DNA of 20,347 nucleotides from Bacilli bacterium (lineage in GTDB: Bacteria; Bacillota_I; Bacilli_A; RF39; UBA660): positions 1 through 20,347 of the forward strand of contig CAAGHO010000013.1 of NCBI GenBank assembly GCA_900769695.1, in the 5' to 3' direction. The notes beneath the pieces were generated by a model that did no database searches, had not been told where the DNA came from, and saw nothing but the letters and a program-made list of their open reading frames with translations. Positions 6,775 through 13,954 of this stretch are shown piece by piece. The position numbers were made by a program, and so were the translations under genes. How positions within the stretch are numbered: the first letter of the stretch is position 1; each line of letters starts with the position of its first letter.

Positions 6775-7737
6775 TTAATCAAGAGGACTATCTAAGCAAA
6801 AAAAATTAGGGTCTATTCTATTTTCTTTATATTTCATAATAGTTTCTTTTAAATTGTAAGGACAAGATAATTCAATAGTTGCTTCAATATATGTGTTTAA
6901 CAGTTTTTCGTCTAATTCTTCTAATTCTTTTCTATCATTTGTTTTAATTTTTTCTTTAATGTGCATATTGATTTCTTTGCAAACATTTTTCTTGTTATAA
7001 TCCATAAATTTAGGGTTAAAACTAATTCTATGAACTCTGCAATACCCAGTATATCCAGGAAAAATTTTAGTAATTTCAATAGCAACCTTTAATTGAAAAT
7101 TAAGAATATTATTATGGTTTGCATATACATCTCTTAAATTTCTACAACCTAATTCTTTAATGATTCTTTGCTCAATTTCTAAAATTTTTTCTTCATCTTT
7201 TGATTCTGGCTCAATATCTAAAGGAATTGTATAATTGTTTTCTTTCTTATAGATTCTGAATGATTTTCTATAAAAAATAATATCTTTTTTAGCAAGCTGT
7301 TCTAAAACTCTTTTAATTAAATTACCTAACATACTATAAGTAGTATTAAGATAATTTTCAAATACGTCTAGGTCTGTATCTAAAATTAAAGAAGCATATA
7401 TTGGATTATATTTGCAGTACATATAATCTTGATTAACTAAAGCACACATTTGCATAAGTTGTCCAGTAGAAACAACTAAGAGATTTTCTTTTTGTTTAGA
7501 TAAAACATCACTTAAAATTGCTTCAATGGATTTCTGGTACATTCCTTTAAGGTCGATAATACTTTTCTCTTGGTCTGTATATTCTCTTAATACTGTATAG
7601 TATGTTCCATTTTTTAAAATTTCATATTGACTTTGTAATCTTTGTAATTGATAAATTTTTGAAGAACCTGTTTTACGTTCTAAATTTAATGCTTCACACA
7701 ATTCTTTGTATTTATAACTTTTATTAAATTCTAACAT
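6775..7737 (-). CDS. Probable DNA-binding phage protein, winged-helix-like, paralogue 2
   Basis: This 320-aa protein is a divergent copy of the one at 4846-5790: same N-terminal winged-helix-like domain (SYKYKELCEALN, then YEILKNGTYYTVLREYTDQEK), then LKGMYQKSIEAILSD, then a helical body. Function unknown. The start is set at ATG 7737, directly after GGGAGG. An upstream ATG at 7767 lies on the other side of that ribosome site and has none of its own. It has a perfect-consensus host promoter (7914-7942), a long leader carrying a 28-nt inverted repeat, and its own terminator. It faces the RNA polymerase gene across the control region, so a regulator role is an attractive but unproven guess. Confidence 0.72.
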   Translation of the reverse strand: MLEFNKSYKYKELCEALNLERKTGSSKIYQLQRLQSQYEILKNGTYYTVLREYTDQEKSIIDLKGMYQKSIEAILSDVLSKQKENLLVVSTGQLMQMCALVNQDYMYCKYNPIYASLILDTDLDVFENYLNTTYSMLGNLIKRVLEQLAKKDIIFYRKSFRIYKKENNYTIPLDIEPESKDEEKILEIEQRIIKELGCRNLRDVYANHNNILNFQLKVAIEITKIFPGYTGYCRVHRISFNPKFMDYNKKNVCKEINMHIKEKIKTNDRKELEELDEKLLNTYIEATIELSCPYNLKETIMKYKENRIDPNFFCLDSPLD

Positions 7738-7792
7738 TTTATTTTCCTCCCTTATGTTAAATTGCAAATAAAGTAAATAAAATTTATAATGT

Positions 7793-7871
7793 TTTAAGAT
7801 TTTTTGTACTATAAATGTTATAATATATAAAAACTACTACTTGTAACATTTGACGTACAAAAAATCTTAAA
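7793..7871 (-). repeat. 28-nt imperfect inverted repeat in the leader of the paralogue 2 gene, copy 1
   Basis: The arms at 7793-7820 and 7844-7871 match at 25 of 28 positions; the three mismatches lie together in the middle. The spacer is 23 nt. It falls between the promoter at 7914-7942 and the gene start at 7737, so the leftward RNA would carry a long hairpin. As DNA it could be an operator for a dimeric protein. A related copy is at 6640-6725. Confidence 0.7.
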
Positions 7872-7913
7872 TTTTCAATACTTTCTATTACTATTAATTA
7901 ACTTCATACTCCG

Positions 7914-7942
7914 ATTATATCATATAATATAGAATATGTCAA
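7914..7942 (-). promoter_or_regulatory. Perfect-consensus sigma-A promoter, leftward
   Basis: On the minus strand TTGACA (7942-7937), a spacer of exactly 17 bp and TATAAT (7919-7914). The RNA start is expected near 7907, giving a leader of about 170 nt that contains the inverted repeat. It should be very strong and used early by host RNA polymerase. Confidence 0.85.
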
Positions 7943-8001
7943 GGGGTATAATATATATTATATAATATTAATATAAATATGTAAATCGTTATTGGTTCTT
8001 T

Positions 8002-8235
8002 ATACCGTGGGTTATGCAGTGATTTAGGGGACTGCCGCAAATAGCAGTCATTGCCGTGCCACAGGCACGTCAATTCCTTGAAATATGCTTGCAGTTTCAA
8101 ACTACACAAATTGCATAGAACGAAATTTACCTATAGTGTTCCAAAAGCCGACAAGCGTCTTTTGTTCCACTATGACGGTAAATTTAGCAATTTGTGTAGT
8201 TTGACTCCCTTTTTTATTTTTATTATTTTTTTTAA
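8002..8235 (+). ncRNA. Candidate structured RNA in the divergent control region
   Basis: This gene-free stretch holds three successive hairpins. The first is GACTGC/GCAGTC (8030-8035 with 8044-8049). The second is CGTGCC/GGCACG with a 3-nt loop (8055-8060 with 8064-8069). The third is a 106-nt arm (8098-8203). The long arm has paired segments of 17, 9, 6 and 6 bp, separated by internal loops, one of them a symmetrical TTC/TTC. After it come ACTCCC and T-rich runs from 8210, as for a terminated rightward RNA. I do not recognise it as a known RNA family. It could also be an origin, a packaging site or a long terminator. A short open frame across it (8051-8248) looks like a shadow. Confidence 0.5.
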
Positions 8236-8297
8236 TAATTATATATAATTATAATATATTATAATATTTATAATATAATAAATTATAATAATATATA

Positions 8298-8326
8298 TTG
8301 ACTTTATAACATTAGTATGTAATAAT
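8298..8326 (+). promoter_or_regulatory. Host sigma-A-type promoter of the phage RNA polymerase gene
   Basis: TTGACT (8298-8303), a 17-bp spacer and AATAAT (8321-8326), with TG one base before the -10. The RNA start is near 8333, about 20 nt before the AAAAGGAGGT ribosome site. The region around it (8210-8350) is almost pure A and T, so chance matches are possible, but position and spacing fit well. Confidence 0.6.
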
Positions 8327-8372
8327 ATATATAATAATATATAAATATATAAAAGGAGGTCTAAAACGTTAT

Positions 8373-10166
8373 ATGCAAAATAAACGTAGAAAGATTTTCA
8401 AGATTTCGTCTGAACGATTCCGAATGAACAACTGGCAGATTACTTTATCTAAAGAATTGGCAGTTCGTTTAGACGAATTGATTGACTTATTTGATTCACA
8501 AGCATTTCGACTGATAGATTTAATTACAATTATAGGTAACAAGCGGTACAAGCAAGATATGACGGATTTAATGCTTGCTGTAGAGATTTCCTCAATGAGT
8601 GACTATGACAAGGTTACGTCTAAAACTGGTGTGATTTTAAATGGTAAAAGGTTTTTGTGGGTTGTTGGAACTACTGGCGGTCTTAAAAATAATACTTTAT
8701 TGTTTGCGAGAGAAGATATTTTACCAGAGTTAATTAAAAGGACTGATTGTGGTAGAAAGAAAGATTATAAAGCTATACCGGCTAAATTAGAGGCTTATAT
8801 TGCTCTGACCTATTCAGCGTCTGTTGAAATACCAGAACCACGCTCTGTATTGGTTGTACGAGATTGTATCACTAAATTTAAGGGTGATGTGGTTAGAATT
8901 GATGACAGCGAAACAGATGAACCTATCGTTGAGGAAAAATTTGGTGTAGATTTGGAAAATAACGGTAGTGACGGCATGAATCTTTGTACACCAGAATATA
9001 TGCAAAGAGTGGCTGATAAATTAGGTCTTGATTATTTACCTAGTGGTATTTGTTTAAGAAATGCTTATATGAAAGGTATGTTGAATGTCTTTGATATTAT
9101 GAAATTTGCTAAAGAAGTTGGCAACGGATATAAGGTGAGAGATATTTGGGGTACTGAAAGAGATATACGAGATGTGGATATGATTATTACAGAATCCAGT
9201 CTTAAATTATGGGATAATTATTCAAGTTGGGAAGAATACCACAAGTGTTATTATGAGAATGGATATAGGTTTTCTGCTACAAAAGTAACACCTAAAAAGT
9301 TAGAGGATACAAGAGAAACAAATTATCAGTATTTGCAAAGTTACGAACTAACAGATGAACAAATTATAGAATTGTGTAAACCTACTGTTGATTGGTTGAA
9401 AATGGCGTTTGGTGGTGATTACCAAAAAACAAAAGAATTTTTGGGCGTTGGTGAAAAAACCAAAACCAAAGATTATGCACAAGCGTTGTATTTAGACGAA
9501 AGAATGATGAATGACCCTTATGTGATTGATAGAATTAATAAAATGATTAAGAAAAAGATTAATCAAGCTAAAATTGGTAAGTTAAAAATTGAGGGGAATT
9601 ATCAGATTATCTTAAGTGACCCTTATGCTTTAATGCAAAGTATATACGGGTTAGAGGTTACTGGTTTACTTAAAGCTAATGAAATATATTCGCAATATTG
9701 GGTTGATAAAGGTGTAAACGAGGTGGTTTGTTTTCGTTCTCCTATGACCTCACATAATAATATTAGGAAAATGAAAGTAAATAACGATAAAAAATGCCAA
9801 GAATGGTATAAATATTCTAATACAATGATGGTATTAAATGATTGGGACACAATATATATGGCGTTGAACGGTTGCGACACAGATGGGGATTCTATATATT
9901 CTACTAATAATAATGTACTTTTAAGTGCTTATAAATATACAAATGCTATTGACTGCGTACAACGTAAAGGTGAAAAAAGAATTGTTAAGAGAAGTGATAT
10001 TAGAAAAAGTAATAGGCTTGGACTTGGAAATGAAGTAGGTGTTATTACAAATAGAGTATCGGCACAAATAGATAAATTGGCTTTATTTAATGAAAACACA
10101 AATGAATATAAAGAATTATCAAAACGTATTTTGTGTGGACAATTATATCAGCAAAATACCTTGGAT
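8373..10166 (+). CDS. Phage single-subunit RNA polymerase (YonO/QDE-1-like), exon 1
   Basis: Exon 1 encodes 598 aa of a two-barrel RNA polymerase. The catalytic signature DTDGD is at residues 502-506 (D502, D504, D506), matching the DxDGD metal-binding motif shared by YonO-like phage polymerases and QDE-1-type polymerases. Upstream lies the usual segment RSPMTSHNNIRKMKV, and after the motif come TNN and a region ending GQLYQQNTLD. The coding region then stops in the intron; joined to exon 2 at 11279 it gives QQNTLD-KLKGI, the conserved junction of this family, and a protein of about 831 aa. It would transcribe phage DNA in the host cytoplasm independently of the host enzyme. The ATG at 8373 follows AAAAGGAGGT by 12 nt. 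Databases often label this family RNA-dependent RNA polymerase; a DNA-dependent role is more likely by analogy with YonO. Confidence 0.88.
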
Positions 10167-11278
10167 TGACTTTTTGTTGAGTTCAAGTAAAATTCGGTGA
10201 ACCTATAAATATAGGGTGTGAGATTATAAAAATCTTGCTAACGGTGGAAGAGTCATAAATAATATAAATCAAATATAAATATAAGTTTTTGTGGAAAGGA
10301 GGTAAAATATGGCAAGAAAAGATTTGACAAATCAAGTTTTTGGTACTTTAAAAGCTATAGAGTTTGATGAAGAAAGATATGAAAGAGATAAATTAAATCC
10401 AGATATAAAAAGATTAAAAACATTTTGGAAATGTGAATGTCTTAAATGTGGGAGAATAGTTTCAGTGCAAACAAGTAATTTAACTTCTGGAAATTCTAAA
10501 GGTTGTGGTTGTGATAAATTTGAAAAGGTTGGTCTTTCTAATAAAAAAGAAAATAAATTTAGAATGGTAAATGATAAAGTTTATATTTTATTAGATAACA
10601 CAGGTCATGAAGCTATTATTGATTTAGAAGATTGGGAATTTATTAGAAAGTATTGTTGGTATGAGGGTAATAATATTTATCCTATGACCCGTGACCATAG
10701 AATAAATAAACAAGTAATGTTGCATAGACTTGTAATATTTAAAACTATTGAAAATTCTATAGAAAACAGAAATATAATTTTAGACCATATTGATAGAAAT
10801 AGATTAAATTGTTCAAAAAGTAATTTAAGAATTTGCTCTACAAGTGATAACGCTAAAAATATTTCTATTCCCTCTAATAATACTTCTGGAATTATTGGAG
10901 TAAGTTGGTGTAAGCAATGGAATAAATGGCGAGCGTTTGTTTGTATAGGAGGAAAATATATAAGTCTAGGATATTATAAAGATAAAAATGATGCTATTAT
11001 TGCTAGACTTAAAGGTGAAAAAGAATACTATAAAGAATTTGCTCCACAAAAACATTTATTTGATTTATATTTGAATTGACTTAATATCGTGCCAAGCTTA
11101 AACGGTGACGTTTTTGAACGGTGTAACGACTATGGTATACGGTCTTTGTATAAAGATTATGAAACCAGTACATTCAAGGTGAAATTCCTTGTTTGGAAGT
11201 GCCGAACCTTAATAGAAATATTAAGTGAAGAGATAGTCTACTCCCTTAATAAATATCTGGTGACAGAGGGTATAAAGG
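10167..11278 (+). ncRNA. Group I intron in the phage RNA polymerase gene
   Basis: A P1 helix pairs exon CTTGGAT (10160-10166) with GTTCAAG (10181-10187) over 7 bp, ending in the U-G pair that marks a group I 5' splice site. A P-like element (AATTCGGTGAACC) follows at about 10191. After the HNH gene come a Q-like GTGCCAAGC (11091-11099), an R-like GTAACGACTA (11123-11132) and an S-like AGATAGTC (11232-11239). GACTA (11128-11132) and TAGTC (11235-11239) can form P7. The last base is G11278, and splicing restores the polymerase frame. The endonuclease gene sits between the P- and Q-like elements. The layout resembles subgroup IA, but I cannot fix the subclass. Confidence 0.88.
10309..11079 (+). 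CDS. Intron-encoded homing endonuclease, HNH with AP2 domain
   Basis: The 256-aa protein has three parts. First is an N-terminal zinc-ribbon-like region with C42, C44, C47, C66 and C68. Second is an HNH core around residues 136-184 (MLHRLV, then ILDHIDRNRLNCSKSNLR, then SDNAKN), with H139, D159/H160 and N181 or N184 as likely active residues. Third is a C-terminal AP2-type DNA-binding domain (about 193-245: SGIIGVSWCKQWNKWRAF, then GYYKDKNDAI). Such enzymes cut intron-less alleles near the insertion site so that the intron is copied in. It lies wholly inside the group I intron of the polymerase gene, and AAAGGAGG precedes its ATG. No damage is visible. Its base composition is lower in GC than the surrounding exons, in keeping with mobile origin. 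Confidence 0.92.
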   Translation: MARKDLTNQVFGTLKAIEFDEERYERDKLNPDIKRLKTFWKCECLKCGRIVSVQTSNLTSGNSKGCGCDKFEKVGLSNKKENKFRMVNDKVYILLDNTGHEAIIDLEDWEFIRKYCWYEGNNIYPMTRDHRINKQVMLHRLVIFKTIENSIENRNIILDHIDRNRLNCSKSNLRICSTSDNAKNISIPSNNTSGIIGVSWCKQWNKWRAFVCIGGKYISLGYYKDKNDAIIARLKGEKEYYKEFAPQKHLFDLYLN

Positions 11279-11980
11279 AAACTAAAAGGAATTATTTGCA
11301 AAGAAATGCCTAAATATTGGTATGTTTCAAAGTTATGTACCACTACTCTGGATAAAGCAATCGTAACAGATAAAAAGCCTTATTACTTTATTTATAATTA
11401 TTCTTCTTTAAAGAAAGATTATGATAATTATATAAAAAATTGTGACCTTAAATGTGTTATGCTTTATGGTTGTAAAGTAAACGAACTAAGAAAAAAACAA
11501 AATCTTACAGAAGAACAGCAAAAATTTTTAGAATGGTATGATATAAAAATGCCTGTAAACATTTCTGATTCCACTATGAACCGAATTTGTCGATATGTGG
11601 AAAGTGAATTTGATGGTAGGGTAGCGGAACTTAAATCTAAAGGTTTTGATTATGAATTTCTTAAATCTCCTATTCAGAGAAGTTCGCCTAAAACAAAAGA
11701 GGATATTGAGAATCTTGAAAAAGAATACATTAAACGTATTAAACAATTTAAGAAAATTGTGATTGAGAAAAATTTAAGTACAGAAGAAGCGAACACAAGA
11801 GTAATGAGCATACAGCATGAATTTAGAGCAAGAGCAGAAGAAATTTGTCCAAACAAAGACAGACTTGTTAATATTATGCTTGATTTATGTTATGGACAGA
11901 ATAAGAATAAATACTTTTGTTGGGCTGTTGTCGGTGATTTAATAATAGAAAACTTAAAGAAATTGCATGAAAATGGTTGA
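11279..11980 (+). CDS. Phage single-subunit RNA polymerase, exon 2
   Basis: Exon 2 encodes the last 233 aa. It begins KLKGIICKEMPKYWY, which continues the conserved segment broken after QQNTLD in exon 1. It carries other features of this phage family: DKKPYYFIYNYSSLKKDY, then EEQQKFLEWYDIKMP, then DSTMNRICRYVESEFDG. The last part is helical and charged and ends in a stop that overlaps the -35 of the next promoter. An ATG at 11306 could start a separate 224-aa product, but no ribosome site precedes it, so the exon reading is preferred. The splice point is inferred from the P1 helix, the terminal G and the frame. Confidence 0.85.
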   Translation, partial: KLKGIICKEMPKYWYVSKLCTTTLDKAIVTDKKPYYFIYNYSSLKKDYDNYIKNCDLKCVMLYGCKVNELRKKQNLTEEQQKFLEWYDIKMPVNISDSTMNRICRYVESEFDGRVAELKSKGFDYEFLKSPIQRSSPKTKEDIENLEKEYIKRIKQFKKIVIEKNLSTEEANTRVMSIQHEFRARAEEICPNKDRLVNIMLDLCYGQNKNKYFCWAVVGDLIIENLKKLHENG

Positions 11981-12005
11981 CAAAACAATTAAAATGTAAT
12001 AGAAT
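11977..12005 (+). promoter_or_regulatory. Host sigma-A-type promoter overlapping the polymerase stop codon
   Basis: TTGACA (11977-11982), 17-bp spacer, TAGAAT (12000-12005). The predicted start near 12012 is only about 7 nt before the next ATG, after the GGGG stretch, so the message would be almost leaderless. This is a strong sequence match whose use is uncertain. Confidence 0.5.
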
Positions 12006-12018
12006 AGGGGTATAAGAT

Positions 12019-12777
12019 ATGAAAAACAAAATAATTCTTAATGAAAATCAGTATGTAAGAGATATTTTAACAAATATTTATTCTGACAAAACAGAGGAAA
12101 TTGTTAAACCAGATATAGGTTTTTTTAAATTTCTCTTATGGCTGATTAAATACTATTCTGATAAAGAGTTTGATTATGCGTTATATCAAGTAGAACAATT
12201 AGTTCAAATTGCAATGATTAAAATTTATCAAAAAGAATATGTACATGAAAAATGGCGTAAAATGATTATGAATGTATATGATAATCTAAGGAACGGTATT
12301 ATTAAACCTTTAAGTCATATACATTATATAGACGTTTACGCATGGGATATGACACAAGTATTCAAAGGAGAAACTGACAGAGAGCGTAAGTTGATGTTCT
12401 CTGCATATGTTATGGCTCATTATAAAGCGGCTAACGGTTGGTTAAATCTTAAAACCATAAAAGACATTGGTGATTGGTTTGAACTGTCAAACGTAGCTTG
12501 TACTGCTTTTGAACGTATGAAATTGATTGGTGAGTTGAAAAACAAAGGTTTAGTTGAGGTTACAAACTCTTGTGATAACTTGAACATTAAAGTAAAAATG
12601 TTAGATGATTACGAGGGAATGGAACCAGTTTTCAGAATCAGCGAAATGGAGAATTTGGGCAACCTTTTAATTGCGACTTACAAAGAGGGGTATGCAATGT
12701 GTTCAAAATGTGGTAAACTTATTAAGGTTGACAACACTTTATTTGCGGTTTGTAAAAAATGTTCAAAAACAGTCTAA
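12019..12777 (+). CDS. Hypothetical phage protein with C-terminal zinc ribbon
   Basis: The 252-aa protein has a long helical body and a C-terminal four-cysteine zinc ribbon (C228/C231 and C245/C248: CSKCGKLI, then VCKKCSK). I do not recognise the family. The order polymerase, zinc-ribbon protein, HU, terminase suggests a role in late transcription or DNA handling, but this is only context. The start ATG follows a weak GGGG site by about 8 nt. The same direction and the 38-nt gap after the polymerase gene allow read-through from it. Confidence 0.65.
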   Translation: MKNKIILNENQYVRDILTNIYSDKTEEIVKPDIGFFKFLLWLIKYYSDKEFDYALYQVEQLVQIAMIKIYQKEYVHEKWRKMIMNVYDNLRNGIIKPLSHIHYIDVYAWDMTQVFKGETDRERKLMFSAYVMAHYKAANGWLNLKTIKDIGDWFELSNVACTAFERMKLIGELKNKGLVEVTNSCDNLNIKVKMLDDYEGMEPVFRISEMENLGNLLIATYKEGYAMCSKCGKLIKVDNTLFAVCKKCSKTV

Positions 12778-12868
12778 TTTTTTCAATAAGGTGAAATAAG
12801 GGTGTAAAATAGGCGTTTTCAAAAATAAAATTATTTTGTATAAAAAGTATTGAAGATTAAATCACTTT

Positions 12869-12896
12869 TTGAAAGAGCAAAATCGTTTTCTATTAA
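12869..12896 (+). promoter_or_regulatory. Possible weak promoter before the HU genes
   Basis: TTGAAA (12869-12874), 16-bp spacer, TATTAA (12891-12896). Both boxes are imperfect. It lies upstream of the leader hairpin and the first HU gene. A phage-polymerase promoter in this gap is equally possible. Confidence 0.25.
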
Positions 12897-12928
12897 TGGA
12901 TAGAGAACGTCCAAAAATAAAAAATCAA

Positions 12929-12970
12929 AGGGGTATGGGAGTGACCTATAAGGCACTCACCAATTCCCCT
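12929..12970 (+). promoter_or_regulatory. Structured leader hairpin before the HU genes
   Basis: Nested stem: AGGGG (12929-12933) with CCCCT (12966-12970), then GG/CC, then GAGTG (12939-12943) with CACTC (12954-12958), then CCT/AGG around a short loop. There is no T run after it, so it is not a terminator. It may stabilise the message or control translation of the HU gene 53 nt downstream. No known riboswitch is recognised. Confidence 0.45.
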
Positions 12971-13023
12971 AAGAAATAAAAATGAATAAAACGAATAAAA
13001 AGAAAGAAATGAGGTAATTTATC

Positions 13024-13377
13024 ATGGCAAAGAAAGCAATTAAGGTATCTAAGGTTAGCACCGCAGAGTTAGTAAAGATGGTAGCATACAAGGCACAGGC
13101 TACTCAGAAGGACACAAAGGCTGTTCTGACTGCATTTTATGAGATTGCCGCTACTTGCATTGCTTCTGGTAAGAAGTTTGATATGAACGGTTTTGGAAAA
13201 ATTGATTTCACCACTATTAAGGGTAGACCAGAAAGAACTGGTATTATCAATCCTGCTACTGGTGAAGTTGGACAGTTAAGTGCAACCCCAGATTATACTA
13301 AGCCAGTATTTAAGATGTCTAAGAAGTTAAGAGAAACTGTTAAGGAAAAGACACAGGATGCACCTTTTGTAGAGTAA
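13024..13377 (+). CDS. HU/IHF-family DNA-binding protein 1
   Basis: The 117-aa protein is an HU-type histone-like protein. It has an N-terminal helical dimer region (about 10-50: TAELVKMVAYKAQATQKDTK) and a beta arm with the family signature GRPERTGIINPATG (67-80). A further hydrophobic strand and a K-rich C-terminal end follow. Such proteins bend and compact DNA as dimers in the cytoplasm and could help late transcription, replication or packaging. Codon use differs from its neighbours (many AAG lysine codons and higher GC), consistent with strong expression or a separate origin. GAGGT lies upstream of the ATG. It is followed after 20 nt by a second HU-like gene. Confidence 0.9.
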   Translation: MAKKAIKVSKVSTAELVKMVAYKAQATQKDTKAVLTAFYEIAATCIASGKKFDMNGFGKIDFTTIKGRPERTGIINPATGEVGQLSATPDYTKPVFKMSKKLRETVKEKTQDAPFVE

Positions 13378-13397
13378 TCATAAAGGAGTAACAAGTT

Positions 13398-13916
13398 ATG
13401 GCAAGACCTAATAAAGATGGTGTCATTGTTAAGTCTTTAAGTCCTAACGAACTTGCAGAACTGATAGCCATTTCAGTTAAGAAAACTAAACCAAGTTTCA
13501 CAACTGAAATGGCTAAGTTATGTATGAAAACTTTTATTGAAATTATGGCAGATGAAATAAAAAATAACGGTTATTTCAATATTCCTAATATTGGTACTTT
13601 TAAGATTTCAACTTGCGGTGGTGCAATCAAGAGAGTATATAATATTCAAACGAAACAGAAAAATAACGTTATGATACCATTGACGTATATGGTTAGATTT
13701 AAAACCTCTGAATATCTCAAAGGATATTTAAACAACCTTGAACCGTCATTAAAGGTAAAAAATAAGTCTGCGGCTAAAGTAAAAGAAGCTGTAAAGCCAG
13801 AATTTCAAAGAGAAGTAATGATAGAAAAGCAAAAAAGAGTAAGAAAGCAAAAAAGATTAGCTGAAATGCTTGAACCAGATTATGTCGAGTTCGTAGAGAA
13901 AAAGAAAGGCAAATAA
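13398..13916 (+). CDS. HU/IHF-like DNA-binding protein 2, extended
   Basis: The first ~100 residues of this 172-aa protein resemble HU/IHF: SPNELAELIAISVKKTKPSF, then MKTFIEIMADEIKNNGYF, then IPNIGTFKIST, the usual turn before the DNA-binding arm. The GRP-type arm motif of the first HU is not conserved. A basic tail rich in K and R (about 120-172) is added, suggesting stronger or different DNA contact. AAAGGAG lies 8 nt before the ATG. It probably works with the preceding HU protein, as a partner or as an independent dimer. Its stop codon lies inside a terminator-like hairpin. Confidence 0.75.
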   Translation: MARPNKDGVIVKSLSPNELAELIAISVKKTKPSFTTEMAKLCMKTFIEIMADEIKNNGYFNIPNIGTFKISTCGGAIKRVYNIQTKQKNNVMIPLTYMVRFKTSEYLKGYLNNLEPSLKVKNKSAAKVKEAVKPEFQREVMIEKQKRVRKQKRLAEMLEPDYVEFVEKKKGK

Positions 13917-13934
13917 TATTGTCTTTCTTTTTTT
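13901..13934 (+). terminator. Intrinsic terminator overlapping the end of the second HU gene
   Basis: A 12-bp stem (13901-13912 with 13919-13930, one G-U pair) with a 6-nt loop and T continuing to 13934. The HU stop codon lies in the loop. The stem is AT-rich, so termination may be partial. It separates the HU genes from the packaging genes that begin 20 nt later. Confidence 0.65.
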
Positions 13935-13954
13935 GATGGAAACGAGGGAATGTT

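Noticed and set aside
8051..8248. Open frame of 65 codons in the control region
   Set aside because: It crosses the long hairpin on both arms and ends in T-rich sequence, with no ribosome site and a composition unlike the other genes.
11089..11313. Open frame of 74 codons between the HNH gene and polymerase exon 2
   Set aside because: It lies in the 3' part of the group I intron core and runs out of frame over the exon. It has no ribosome site, and the RNA elements explain the sequence better.
12929..12970. Known riboswitch in the HU leader
   Set aside because: The nested hairpin matches no riboswitch class I can recognise and has no expression platform such as a following terminator.
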